Assembly: GCF_014904735.1 (NCBI RefSeq)
Contig: NZ_JACZCR010000003.1
Span: 62,001 to 126,000 of the forward strand
Length of the DNA: 64,000 nt
Source of the DNA: Microbulbifer hainanensis
GTDB lineage: Bacteria > Pseudomonadota > Gammaproteobacteria > Pseudomonadales > Cellvibrionaceae
Direction: 5' to 3'
Within the stretch, counting starts at the first letter, position 1; each line of letters starts with the position of its first letter. The notes beneath the pieces were generated by a model. The model was not told the DNA's origin, made no database searches, and saw only the letters and a program-made list of their open reading frames with translations. Made by a program: the position numbers and the translations under genes. This document shows, piece by piece, positions 56,601-64,000 of the stretch.

Positions 56601-57508
56601 AAGGGAGCGATGGCAGTCGGGTGGTTATGGGTCTCCACCTTCATCAGCAAGTGAATGGCCTCGTGGCTGAAGCCGTATTCCTTGGTCTCCGGATCCGGGT
56701 AGAAGCGACCGGCCTCGGTACCCACCACTACTGCGGCGTTGTCCGCATAGGCGGACAGGACATTGTCGCCGCCCTTCTGGTAGGTGTTCTTGATCATACC
56801 GAACAGGGAGTGCGGCATTTCCTCGCCATCGATGGTCCAGCTGGCGTTGAAGATCTTGTGGCGGCAGTGCTCGGAGTTCGCCTGGGCGAACATCATCAGT
56901 TCCACGTCGGTGGGGTTACGTTCCAGCTCCTGGAAGCTGGTGAGCAGGTAGTCGATCTCATCCTGGGCCAGGGCCAGGCCCAGCGTTACGTTGGCCTCTT
57001 CCAGCGCCTCGCGGCCGCCATCGAGCAGGTTCACGCTGCCCAGCGGGCGCGGAGCCTCTTCGCGGAACAGCTGTTCAGCCTGGTCGAACTCGGTGAAAAC
57101 ACTCTCCACCATCCGGTCGTGCAACTGCGCCGACAGCGCTGCCTGTTCAGCATCGGTTAATTCGACGCCGCTAATGTAGTAGGCGACACCGCGCTCGAGG
57201 CGGTGAATCTGCGTCAGGCCGGCATTGTGTGCGATGTCAGTGGCCTTGGAAGACCAGGGCGAGATAGTGCCCGGACGCGGCACCACCAGCAGCAGCGCGC
57301 CTTCCGGCTGGTGTTTTTCCTCGGTGGGGCCGTACTGCAGCAGGCGTTCGAGAAGCGCCTGTTCCTTGTCGTCGAGCGCCGGGGTATCGGCGAAGTGCAC
57401 GTATTCGGCGTAGAGTTCGCCAATTGCAGGCTGCAGCGCGCGCAGTTGATTGAGCAGTTTTTGATGGCGGAATTTCGACAGTGCGGGTGCACCACGCAGA
57501 ACTAGCAT
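53639..57508 (-). CDS. purL: Phosphoribosylformylglycinamidine synthase (large PurL)
   Basis: I choose the ATG at 57508 ([20 protein letters not shown]), the usual start, giving 1289 residues, the normal gammaproteobacterial large form; the longer frame is noncoding. In order it has the PurS-like N-terminal part, the linker, two AIR-synthase-like halves ([20 protein letters not shown] and [16 protein letters not shown]), and a class I glutaminase domain with nucleophile Cys in [11 protein letters not shown] and a terminal HPERVARAV. It makes FGAM from FGAR, glutamine and ATP in purine synthesis. It is divergent from mltF, an arrangement conserved in gammaproteobacteria. A strong terminator follows. 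Confidence 0.97.
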   Translation of the reverse strand: MLVLRGAPALSKFRHQKLLNQLRALQPAIGELYAEYVHFADTPALDDKEQALLERLLQYGPTEEKHQPEGALLLVVPRPGTISPWSSKATDIAHNAGLTQIHRLERGVAYYISGVELTDAEQAALSAQLHDRMVESVFTEFDQAEQLFREEAPRPLGSVNLLDGGREALEEANVTLGLALAQDEIDYLLTSFQELERNPTDVELMMFAQANSEHCRHKIFNASWTIDGEEMPHSLFGMIKNTYQKGGDNVLSAYADNAAVVVGTEAGRFYPDPETKEYGFSHEAIHLLMKVETHNHPTAIAPFPGAGTGAGGEIRDEGAVGRGSKPKVGLTGFTVSNLQIPGYEQPWEADYGKPERIVTALDIMIEGPIGGAAFNNEFGRPNICGYFRTFEEDFGDERRGYHKPIMIAGGYGNIREEHIDKPEFAPGAKLVVLGGPAMLIGLGGGAASSMASGSSSEDLDFASVQRQNPEIERRCQEVIDQCWQLGDSNPIAFIHDVGAGGLSNAFPELVKDGGTGGSFELRNVPCDEPGMSPLEIWCNESQERYVLAVMPEDLERFEKICARERAPYAVVGEATGDKHLLLNDKQFDAKPVDLPMSVLFGKPPKMHREAEQRTVETHEFETKGIDLNEAAERVLRLPTVASKSFLITIGDRTVTGQVARDQMVGPWQVPVADCAVTTVAYDSYAGEAMSMGERTPVALLDAPASGRLAVGEAITNIACTPIKQLSDIKLSANWMCAAGHPGEEEKLYRTVEAIGMELCPELGITIPVGKDSMSMRTAWNDSGEDKSVTAPLSLIISAFTPVTDVRKTATPQLRRTKKGDSELILVDLGAGKNRLGGSCLAQVYSQLGSVPADLDDPKLLKGFFEVVQQALREDQIIAYHDRSDGGLFAALAEMSFAGRVGLDIEIYELGADPIAALFSEELGAVLQVPACDAEQLVQRFAAVGVPAHQIGELNNHEHLCITNNGVEIFKRSRAELQQIWSETSYRIQALRDNADCAEQEFAAIAKSDPGLSVNLTYDINEDISAPYINKGVRPKVAILREQGVNSQVEMAHSFHRAGFNTVDVHMSDILAGRVTLDAFQGLVGCGGFSYGDVLGAGEGWAKTILFNDRARDQFEAFFNRKDTFGLGVCNGCQMFSVIKELIPGAGHWPRFVRNLSEQYEARFALVGIEDSPSVLFKGMAGTYMPVAVAHGEGRVEFADQKALEACEKSGTIAMRYLNNHQEITETYPANPNGSVNGITSLCSEDGRVTIMMPHPERVARAVSNSWHPDDWQEDSGWMRLFRNARVFVD

Positions 57509-57914
57509 CGCGGGAGTTTGCCTCTTGTCTGAATGTGAGAATTTGCGCAGCAGAAGACCACACAAAGCCCCGGGAGTTGGAGTGGGCGCAATTGTACCCG
57601 AAGCTCGGCGACTCCAACACTGCTCCGGGGCCCTGTTGAACGCATTACTCACTGGCGGATCAAATACGTCGACAATGACGCAAAGAATGGCGTGCCTTTC
57701 GTGCCCACGCCTCAATCAGTCTAGCGGGCTCTACTAAAGTTACTGCATAGATGCAACTCCGCATGTCACATCGTCGATTGGCCGCATTGGGCAAATTGTC
57801 GCCAAATGGGGTAAAATTGATGGAATTTGTACCGGCCCCGCCGCTCAGGAAGAGCACCGCCGGTATCCGCTCGGATAAAAGCGATAACACCTAAGGGACT
57901 AGAGGGGACAGCCT
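57509..57914. promoter_or_regulatory. 406-nt divergent promoter region of purL and mltF
   Basis: It must hold promoters for both genes. A PurR-type site (palindromic ACGCAAACGTTTGCGT-like) is not clearly visible. No tRNA or ORF of note is present. GAGGGG lies 8 nt before the mltF start. Confidence 0.5.
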
Positions 57915-59390
57915 ATGATCATGAAAAGACGCATGTTGCGTTACAGCTTCCGCTTGGCCAAGGGCCTGGCGCTGGCGTGCTGTGCCTCCCTGATCGTGGC
58001 GAGCAAGGCGCCGGACACGCTGGAGCGGATCAAGACATCCGGCCAACTGGTGGTCCTGTCCCAGAACGGTCCCACTACGCATTACGAGGATGCCAGCGGC
58101 ACCCAGACCGGCTTTGAATACGGCATGCTCCAGTCTTTCGCCGACGAGCTGGGCGTGAAGCTGGTCATCCGCGATGTCCACGACCTGAACGACATGTTCA
58201 CCCGTCTGCAGAACCCGCAAGACAACGCGCAAATGGCGGCGGCAGGCCTTACGGTGACACCGGAGCGCCGGGAAGAAGTCCGCTTTACGCCGTCCTATTT
58301 CGAGATTCGCCAGCAGCTCATCTACCGCCTCGGCGAAGACCGCCCGAGTTCGGTGGCCGACCTGGTGGGCAAGACGGTGGCCGTGATGGCCGGCAGTGCC
58401 CACGCCGAGGAGATGCGCAAGCTCGCCCAGCGCTACCCCGGCCTGCAGTGGAAGGAAGTATCCGACGTCGACACCATGGAACTGGTTGAGATGGTCAACG
58501 AGGGCAAATACCACTACGCGGTGGTCGATTCCAACGCCTACTCCGTGCACCGCGGCCTCTACCCCAACACCTACGTTGCCTTCAACCTGACCCAGTTCCA
58601 GCCGGTTGCCTGGGCCTTCCCCAAGAGCGATGACGACAGCCTCTATCGCGCTGCGCGCCGCTTCATGCTGCGCGCCAACACCAATGGGCTGGTGGCGGAG
58701 TTGCGCGAAGAGTTTTTCGGCCATGTCAGCAAGCTGAATGCCGGCGGCGCCCAGGCTTTTGCCAAGAGCACCCGCGAGCGCCTGCCCAAATGGCGCGAAA
58801 CCATGGAGAAGGTGGCGACCGAATACGATCTCGACTGGCACCTGCTGGCTGCGCTCAGCTACCAGGAGTCCCACTGGAATCCGCGCGCGAAATCCCGCAC
58901 CGGCGTACGCGGCCTGATGATGCTGACCCGCGGCACGGCCCGCGAACTCGGCGTCAACCGGCTGGATCCCAAGGAGAGCATTGAGGGCGGCGCCCGCTAT
59001 ATCAGCCAGATCCGCGACAAGATCCCCGAACGCATTCGCGAACCGGACCGCACCTGGATGGCCCTGGCGGCCTACAACGTGGGCTTCGGGCACCTCGAGG
59101 ATGCCCGCGTACTGACCGAGAAAATGGGTGGCAATCCGGATCGCTGGACCGATGTGCGCGACCACCTGCCACTGCTGGCCAAGCGCCAGTATTACAAGGG
59201 CACCAAGCACGGTTACGCGCGCGGCTGGGAGCCGGTCACCTACGTGCAGAATATCCGCCACTACCAGACACTGCTGGCCTGGAGCAGCCGTATCGAAGAG
59301 CAGCGCATCGCCACTGCCAATAACGAACCGGCAGAAGCCCTGGCAGAAAACCTGCAGTCCGAAACCGCGGGCGCCGCCTCGGCACTCTGA
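57915..59390 (+). CDS. mltF: Membrane-bound lytic murein transglycosylase F
   Basis: The 491-residue product has an N-terminal hydrophobic signal (residues 10-30), a solute-binding-like domain (residues 35-265: LVVLSQNGPTTHYEDASGTQ, VGKTVAVMAGSAHAEEM) and a C-terminal SLT domain with the catalytic Glu in LLAALSYQESHWNPRA, and GVRGLMMLTRGTARELGV and WMALAAYNVGFGHLEDARV as substrate-cleft segments. It cleaves murein between MurNAc and GlcNAc with formation of 1,6-anhydroMurNAc. The solute-binding-like domain regulates it by sensing cell-wall peptides. It lies divergent from purL, as in relatives. Confidence 0.95.
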   Translation: MIMKRRMLRYSFRLAKGLALACCASLIVASKAPDTLERIKTSGQLVVLSQNGPTTHYEDASGTQTGFEYGMLQSFADELGVKLVIRDVHDLNDMFTRLQNPQDNAQMAAAGLTVTPERREEVRFTPSYFEIRQQLIYRLGEDRPSSVADLVGKTVAVMAGSAHAEEMRKLAQRYPGLQWKEVSDVDTMELVEMVNEGKYHYAVVDSNAYSVHRGLYPNTYVAFNLTQFQPVAWAFPKSDDDSLYRAARRFMLRANTNGLVAELREEFFGHVSKLNAGGAQAFAKSTRERLPKWRETMEKVATEYDLDWHLLAALSYQESHWNPRAKSRTGVRGLMMLTRGTARELGVNRLDPKESIEGGARYISQIRDKIPERIREPDRTWMALAAYNVGFGHLEDARVLTEKMGGNPDRWTDVRDHLPLLAKRQYYKGTKHGYARGWEPVTYVQNIRHYQTLLAWSSRIEEQRIATANNEPAEALAENLQSETAGAASAL

Positions 59391-59431
59391 CGCATCACTG
59401 CCGTGGGAGTGGTTTGCGACCGCTCCCCGCC

Positions 59432-60052
59432 TTAGCCCGCAAACCCCCAGTCAGCGGGTAAAGCTTCCAGATCCTCCGGCTCGTCGATATCAGTCAGCGT
59501 TTCCAGCTGGATACTGCGCATACCGCACTGTACCAGCCGCTCGCGTGTCTGCCGCGCGACGGCAGCGGTGCTCCAGGCTATCCCTTCGAACAGCGCCGAC
59601 TCCACGCGATTCAGCCCCAACAGCGTATAGCCGCCGTCCCGGGCCGGATGCATCACCGCATCCGCTTCCTGCAGGGCGGCGGCCGCCGCGCGCAGGCGCG
59701 CGGCCGTCAACTGCGGGCAATCGGTGCCGAGCAGCAGGACCGGCTCGCCAGTTGTGGTGGTCCTGGCAGCCGCGCGCCACAGGCGCTGCCCCAGATCCCC
59801 CTCGCCTTGATCAGACACTTCGATATCCGCTGGCAGCGTGCATTCGCGCCAATAGGGATGATCCCGATCCGGCGCCACACACAGTTCAACCGGGCCGATG
59901 GCCGCAGCAGTGCATTCCCGCAGCGTGTGATGCAGCATCTTCTCGGCCAGTGCGGCCGCGCCGCGCGCACCCAGCGCCGGGATCAGGCGGGTTTTGGCAG
60001 TGTTCGGCAACGGGGCTTTGGCAAAGACGAGCAGGCGGGGAGAATCACTCAT
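59432..60052 (-). CDS. Arsenosugar-type glycosyltransferase (TIGR04282/DUF2064 family)
   Basis: The 206-residue product starts RLLVFAKAPLPNTAKTRLIP, the cofC-like nucleotidyltransferase signature, and has LLGTDCPQL and MHPARDGGYTLLGLNRVE. These match the TIGR04282 family that co-occurs with the radical SAM protein ArsS. It overlaps the preceding glycosyltransferase by 8 nt. The reaction is likely sugar transfer or activation in arsenosugar assembly, but biochemical proof is lacking in general. It is the last gene of the operon. Confidence 0.88.
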   Translation of the reverse strand: MSDSPRLLVFAKAPLPNTAKTRLIPALGARGAAALAEKMLHHTLRECTAAAIGPVELCVAPDRDHPYWRECTLPADIEVSDQGEGDLGQRLWRAAARTTTTGEPVLLLGTDCPQLTAARLRAAAAALQEADAVMHPARDGGYTLLGLNRVESALFEGIAWSTAAVARQTRERLVQCGMRSIQLETLTDIDEPEDLEALPADWGFAG

Positions 60053-60719
60053 AGCGGCGCGCCAGCACTTTCGCGGGCACGCCGCGCCAGTAGTCGAAAC
60101 GCAGCCGCCACATCAGCAATATCGTGCGCACAACGCCGTAGCGCTGCCAGCGGCGCCCGGATGTGACCGCCCGCGCGCGCAGGCAGGCGGGGCGGGAATG
60201 CCGGCGCAGGCGCTTGCTGAGCTCGATATCTTCCATTAGTGGTTGCACCGGGAAACCGCCCACCCACTCGTACACATCGCGGCGCACGAACATGGCCTGA
60301 TCCCCGGTGGCAATCCCCGTGAGACACGAGCGCCAGTTGATCAGCGCGGCAATCATTGGAAACCAGAAACTGTCGCCGCCGATACGCAGATCGAAACGCC
60401 CCCAGCTCTTGCCATCCGCCAGAGCGCGCTCCACCAGCGACAGCACATTGTCCGGCAGTCGCGTATCCGCATGCAGAAACAGCAGCGTATCGCCACTGGA
60501 CGCGGCGGCACCGGCGTTCATCTGCAGGGCCCGCCCCCGCGGGGCCGTCAGTACCCGAAACCCCGCCTCCGCCACCAGTTCAGCGCTGCCGTCCTCGCTG
60601 CCGCCATCGACCAGCAGGATCTCGCAATCGTCGCGATCCCGCAGGGGCGTCAGGTGCTCGATCAGGCGGGGCAACTGCGTGCGCTCGTTTAACAGAGGGA
60701 CGACGATGCTCAGGCGCAC
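60045..60719 (-). CDS. Arsenosugar-type glycosyltransferase (TIGR04283 family, GT2 fold)
   Basis: I choose the GTG at 60719 (RLSIVVPLLNERTQLPRLIE), with a GGAG nine nt upstream and the TAGTG overlap with the preceding stop; a GTG at 60755 is an alternative. The product of about 224 residues is a GT2 enzyme with the nucleotide-binding DDCEILLVDGGSEDG and LLFLHADTRLP containing the metal DxD-like HAD. Later GDQAMFVRRDVYEWVGGFP and LMEDIELSKRLRRHS (ED motif) are typical. It is linked to TIGR04282 and ArsS throughout bacteria. Confidence 0.87.
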   Translation of the reverse strand: MRLSIVVPLLNERTQLPRLIEHLTPLRDRDDCEILLVDGGSEDGSAELVAEAGFRVLTAPRGRALQMNAGAAASSGDTLLFLHADTRLPDNVLSLVERALADGKSWGRFDLRIGGDSFWFPMIAALINWRSCLTGIATGDQAMFVRRDVYEWVGGFPVQPLMEDIELSKRLRRHSRPACLRARAVTSGRRWQRYGVVRTILLMWRLRFDYWRGVPAKVLARRYE

Positions 60720-62191
60720 TACCGGCGTCTCCAGCGGTGAAAGCGCTCCAGCCACCGCAGTGCCGTGGCCGGCGCATGTGCGCGCTTCCAGTTGCCAGCG
60801 GTGTATTTATTCGCTTCTGCCATAGTCGGGTAAATGTGGGTGGTACTCAGCAATTTATTCAGTCCCAGACCGTATTTCATTGCCAGAATAAATTCTGCGA
60901 TCAGCTCCGCGGAATTGTCGCCAATCATCGCGACACCGAGGATTTTGTCTTTGCCCGGCGCAGTCAGCACCTTGACGAACCCGCGGGCACTGCCGTCGAC
61001 GATCGCGCGGTCGAGATCATCTAGCCCGTAGCGGGTGACCTCCACCGCCACGCCCTGCTCCGCAGCCTGTTGCTCGCTCAGTCCGACACTCGCCACCTGG
61101 GGATCGACAAAAACCGCCCGCGGCACCAGCGAATAATCGACACGAAACTTCTTCAGGTCGCCAAACAGGCCGTTCACCGCCGCGTACCAGGCCTGGTGTG
61201 AGGCCATATGGGTAAACTGGAAGGGCCCCACCAGATCGCCGGCGGCGAGAATGTGCGGGTGGCGCGTGCGCAGAAAGCCATCTGTCTGCAATTTGCCGTT
61301 TTCGAGCATTCCCAATTCTTCCAGGCCAAACCCCTGAACCCGCGCCCGCCGCCCCAGAGCGAGCAGGAGCAGATCGAAATCGACATCCATCTCGCCACCG
61401 CTCTCGCGCAGGCGCACACTGCCGCCGCCTGCGGCCGCCGCGGTGAAGGCCAGGGCCTCATGTCCGGTCAGCACAGTGACACCATCGGCGCGCAGGGATT
61501 CGGTCACTGCGGCGGCAATATCCTCGTCTTCCACCGGCAGCAGCCGCGGCGCCATCTCCACCAACGTGACTTGCGACCCCAGCCGTGCCAGCGCCTGCGA
61601 CAGCTCACACCCGATGGGGCCGCCACCGAGGATCAACATCCGCTCTGGCGCCCGTGCCAGGCCGGACAGCCTGTCCCAGAGTGTTTCACTGGTGACGAAA
61701 TCGATCTGCTCAAGGCCTGGCAACGGCGGTACCAGCGGCTCGGCTCCGGTGGCCAGGACGATTGCGCGCGCAGTCAGCAGCAGCTCACCGCCATCGTTCA
61801 ACGCCACTTTGACCGTCCATGGGTCGATGAGTTGCGCGCGCCCCTGCAGCACTTCAACGCCTAGCCCGGTGTAGCGCTCCACGCTGTCGTGGGGCGCTAT
61901 CCGCGCGATGGCATCGCGAACATGCCCCATCACCCGCGGAAAATCGATTTCCACCCCGCCGATGCCGATTCCAAACTCCCCTGCCGTCCGCGCCTGCTGC
62001 GCGACACGGGCACAGTGAATCAGCGCCTTGCTGGGTACACAGCCAGTGTTCAGGCAGTCGCCGCCCATCGGGCCGGCCTCCACCAGGGTGACCCGCGCCT
62101 TCACCGCCGCGGCGATATAGGCACTCACCAGCCCGGCAGCGCCCGCACCGATGACGATCATGTTGCGATCGAACTTCTTTGGCTTGCTCAT
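60719..62191 (-). CDS. MerA-like FAD-dependent pyridine nucleotide-disulfide oxidoreductase
   Basis: The 490-residue product has the FAD motif MIVIGAGAAGLVSAYIAAAV and the redox-active disulfide GGDCLNTGCVPSKALI with CxxxxC. It has the NAD motif LILGGGPIGCELSQALARLG, LAAGDLVGPFQFTHMASHQA and a C-terminal dimer domain with TTHIYPTMAEA bearing the His-Glu-type base. It lacks a mercury-binding N-terminal domain and the C-terminal vicinal Cys of MerA, so mercury is not the substrate. It overlaps the VTT gene by 4 nt. Such genes often sit with a VTT protein and ArsS. Its exact reaction in arsenosugar metabolism is not known. Confidence 0.88.
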   Translation of the reverse strand: MSKPKKFDRNMIVIGAGAAGLVSAYIAAAVKARVTLVEAGPMGGDCLNTGCVPSKALIHCARVAQQARTAGEFGIGIGGVEIDFPRVMGHVRDAIARIAPHDSVERYTGLGVEVLQGRAQLIDPWTVKVALNDGGELLLTARAIVLATGAEPLVPPLPGLEQIDFVTSETLWDRLSGLARAPERMLILGGGPIGCELSQALARLGSQVTLVEMAPRLLPVEDEDIAAAVTESLRADGVTVLTGHEALAFTAAAAGGGSVRLRESGGEMDVDFDLLLLALGRRARVQGFGLEELGMLENGKLQTDGFLRTRHPHILAAGDLVGPFQFTHMASHQAWYAAVNGLFGDLKKFRVDYSLVPRAVFVDPQVASVGLSEQQAAEQGVAVEVTRYGLDDLDRAIVDGSARGFVKVLTAPGKDKILGVAMIGDNSAELIAEFILAMKYGLGLNKLLSTTHIYPTMAEANKYTAGNWKRAHAPATALRWLERFHRWRRR

Positions 62192-62874
62192 TCCGGGCGA
62201 CTCCTGAATTGCTTGATCCAGTGCAGCAACCGTTTTGCCAGCAAAGGAAACAGGCCCAGCATCACAAAGGACAGCACCAGCGGCAGAGACAGGATGTCTG
62301 ACAATTCGCTAACGCGTGCCAGCTGGGTGCCGGCATTGACATAGACCAGAGTGGCGGGAAGCATGCCGAGCTGGCTGACCCAGTAAAATGTCCAGGGCTT
62401 TATTCGGGTCAGCCCCATCAGGATATTGATCAGGAAAAATGGAAAAACCGGCACCAGGCGCAGGGCAAACAGGTAGAAGGGACCGTCCCTCTCGATACCG
62501 CGATCGACCGACTGCAGACGTTCGCCAAATCGTTCCCGCACCCAGTCGCTGAGCAGATAGCGGGCCACGAGAAAAGCCAGGGTCGCGCCGATACTGGACG
62601 CGAAAGAAACGATTACCGAACCCCACAGCAGGCCGAACATCGCGCCGGCGGCCAGCGACAGGATCGCTGCGCCAGGCAGTGACAATCCGGTAACGAGGAT
62701 ATACAGCAAAGTAAAAAGCAGACCGACCAGGAGCGGCGCCTTCGCCCGCCACTGCGCAAACTGTTGCTGCCCCTGTTTGAGGCTGTCCAGCGTCAGCCAC
62801 TGATGCAGGTCAAAAAAATAAAATGCCAGGCCCAGCGCCAGTAATACGGCAATCAGCAGCAGCTTTTTACTCAC
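62188..62874 (-). CDS. TVP38/TMEM64 (VTT) family membrane protein
   Basis: I choose the GTG at 62874 (codons SKKLLLIAVLLALGLAFYFF), because the long upstream frame overlaps ArsS and is not protein-like. The 228-residue product has about six hydrophobic segments, with the VTT signature LSLPGAAILSLAAGAMFGLL and FALRLVPVFPFFLINILMGL. VTT proteins are DedA-related and are thought to move lipids or small ions. A membrane transport role beside the flavoprotein is consistent with this operon, but the substrate is unknown. Confidence 0.87.
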   Translation of the reverse strand: MSKKLLLIAVLLALGLAFYFFDLHQWLTLDSLKQGQQQFAQWRAKAPLLVGLLFTLLYILVTGLSLPGAAILSLAAGAMFGLLWGSVIVSFASSIGATLAFLVARYLLSDWVRERFGERLQSVDRGIERDGPFYLFALRLVPVFPFFLINILMGLTRIKPWTFYWVSQLGMLPATLVYVNAGTQLARVSELSDILSLPLVLSFVMLGLFPLLAKRLLHWIKQFRSRPE

Positions 62875-62953
62875 CCGAGCCCTTCCCACAAAAAGAAGTG
62901 TTGTCAAAACCCATCGGGGGAGCCTACAGGCACCCGCGATGTCGAAGCCGCCG

Positions 62954-63901
62954 TTACAGGGCACCGCCGCAACTGCTACCCTGCCCCGCCGTGCAACCGT
63001 AACAATGATCCGCCACGCGAATGGCGCTGTTCGCCATATCGCGCTCCAGCAAATCCCGCAGGTGCAGACGGCCGGGCACACCGATATCCAGCTGCTGATT
63101 GAAATCGCAGTCGTAAAGTTGGCCCCGCCAGTCGACACTGACCAGGCTGCGGCACATGACGCCGTTCAGGTTCTCCTGGCTGTAACTGTCCCGCAGCAGC
63201 TGCATGTAATCGTCGAACTGGCCCTTTGAAACGAGCGTCGACCCAAAGCGTTTGATCGGCATATTGGCCAGAGCAAACAGCTGGTTGAACACTATCCCGA
63301 AGTGCGCCATCAGTTCGCGGCGGTAGTCCGCCTCGAGCGCCTGCTGGTTAGGTGGCAGGACCGGTCCCTGCGGGTTGTAGACGAGATTTAGTACCAGTCC
63401 ACTGCCCTCTTTGCCGTAACCCAGCGCATTCAGTTTCTGCAATGCGGCGATACTTTTGTCGAAAACGCCTTTACCGCGCTGCTTGTCGACATTGTCGATG
63501 GAATAGCACGGCAGCGAAGCCACAACTTCCACGCGATGCTCCGCGAGAAATTCCGCCAGTTCCTCCTGCCCCGGTTCCAGCAGAATCGTCAGGTTGCAGC
63601 GATCCATGACATGCACGCCGTGCTTGCGCGCCGCCTCGACCAGTGGCCGGAAGCCCTCGTGCAGCTCGGGGGCACCGCCGGTGATATCCAGCGTGGTGAT
63701 ATTTCGAGTACGCAGCACCTCGGGAATCAGCGCCAGGTTCTCTGCACTCATCATCTCCGTGCGGTTTGGCCCCGCGTTGACATGGCAGTGTACGCAGCTC
63801 TGGTTGCAGCGATAGCCGATATTGACCTGCAGCGTGTCGATCTGTTGACGACGGATCGCCGGGAAGTCGGAAAGCTCCAACAGGGGTAGTGTTTCGTGCA
63901 T
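62954..63901 (-). CDS. arsS: Arsenosugar biosynthesis radical SAM protein ArsS
   Basis: The 315-residue product has the radical SAM cluster motif GYRCNQSCVHCHV (C32, C36, C39), ITTLDITGGAPELHEGFRPL and a C-terminal CYGCTAGQGSSCGG segment. Homologues in which one of the C-terminal Cys is selenocysteine gave the family its rSAM/selenodomain name; here all are Cys and there is no in-frame TGA. ArsS is thought to convert a dimethylarsinoyl compound to a 5'-deoxyadenosyl derivative en route to arsenosugars. It is upstream of the VTT, MerA-like and glycosyltransferase genes in one operon. Confidence 0.92.
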   Translation of the reverse strand: MHETLPLLELSDFPAIRRQQIDTLQVNIGYRCNQSCVHCHVNAGPNRTEMMSAENLALIPEVLRTRNITTLDITGGAPELHEGFRPLVEAARKHGVHVMDRCNLTILLEPGQEELAEFLAEHRVEVVASLPCYSIDNVDKQRGKGVFDKSIAALQKLNALGYGKEGSGLVLNLVYNPQGPVLPPNQQALEADYRRELMAHFGIVFNQLFALANMPIKRFGSTLVSKGQFDDYMQLLRDSYSQENLNGVMCRSLVSVDWRGQLYDCDFNQQLDIGVPGRLHLRDLLERDMANSAIRVADHCYGCTAGQGSSCGGAL

Positions 63902-63938
63902 GGCGACTCCGGTTAGTCAGACTTGGGGGGCGCGGTAC

Positions 63939-64000
63939 TTAGGAAGCTACGACTTCTACCGAGTCCTCGACTTCGGCAAGCAGGGGCGCAATGGCTTTTG
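63939..64000 (-). CDS. C-terminal end of a gene running off the right edge
   Basis: The minus-strand frame ends KAIAPLLAEVEDSVEVVAS and a stop at 63939, 37 nt upstream of the arsS start on the same strand, so it is probably the preceding gene of the arsenosugar operon. A peroxidase-like or methyltransferase (ArsM) gene is common at this place. Only 20 codons are visible. Confidence 0.4.
   Translation of the reverse strand, partial: KAIAPLLAEVEDSVEVVAS

Noticed and set aside
53612-57160. A 1182-codon open frame on the plus strand
   Set aside because: It is antisense to purL, whose domains and active sites are complete; the GC-rich codon bias keeps the complementary frame open.
57509-57914. 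PurR operator upstream of purL
   Set aside because: No clear 16-bp PurR-type palindrome is visible.
57891-59261. A 456-codon open frame on the minus strand
   Set aside because: It is antisense to mltF, which has full catalytic motifs.

Overview
The window reads as a chromosomal segment of a free-living, aerobic, heterotrophic gammaproteobacterium of moderate-to-high GC. The purL/mltF divergent pair, the periplasm-directed catalase-peroxidase, the TonB-dependent receptor and the many secreted hydrolases fit marine Cellvibrionales-type bacteria such as Microbulbifer or relatives. That placement is inference from gene content and no 16S gene is present. I found no tRNA, rRNA, CRISPR array, prophage or transposase.

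Region 1 (1-11917) is an aromatic-acid meta-cleavage cluster for gallate and protocatechuate. From right to left on the minus strand it holds a TonB-dependent receptor, an MFS aromatic-acid transporter, gallate dioxygenase, CHA aldolase (LigK/GalC), OMA tautomerase (LigU/GalD), a 6-PGDH-like dehydrogenase, OMA hydratase (LigJ), and then one ORF joining PDC hydrolase (LigI) in frame to the protocatechuate 4,5-dioxygenase alpha chain (LigA), cut by the window edge. A divergent LysR regulator carrying two helix-turn-helix units sits at the right end. A 69-bp element, 78% identical between its two copies, lies upstream of the aldolase operon and between the receptor and regulator genes, and is a good candidate for a shared operator. 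The predicted flow is receptor (outer membrane), MFS (inner membrane), ring cleavage, OMA, CHA, then pyruvate plus oxaloacetate.

Region 2 (12000-38200) is a mosaic of single genes and small operons. It includes a DTW-domain protein, a Spy/CpxP-like chaperone, a glutamine-synthetase-family ligase, an NlpC/P60 lipoprotein, DUF2750, a flavin reductase, a secreted lipase-like protein paired with a DUF4785 protein, a B3-like metallo-hydrolase, DUF1223, an alpha/beta hydrolase divergent from an exported KatG, a Tag-like glycosylase, a DUF3592 membrane protein, a MaoC-like protein, a CE2-type esterase, a PP1-like phosphatase, a DASS transporter and a fused LprI-MliC lysozyme inhibitor.

Region 3 (38300-51700) carries an NhaC-type antiporter, a stand-alone SLATT protein beside a SpoU methyltransferase, an aldo/keto reductase, an RtcB-archease RNA repair pair, an acyltransferase 3, a HipBA toxin-antitoxin pair with AT-rich operator repeats, and an XdhC-MocA-2Fe2S-molybdopterin oxidoreductase operon.

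Region 4 (51700-64000) starts with two tfoX-like genes that share a nearly identical 224-bp core but have diverged ends, flanking an AT-rich foreign-looking gene. It continues with purL and mltF (divergent) and ends in an arsenosugar-type operon: ArsS radical SAM, a VTT membrane protein, a MerA-like flavoprotein and two glycosyltransferases.
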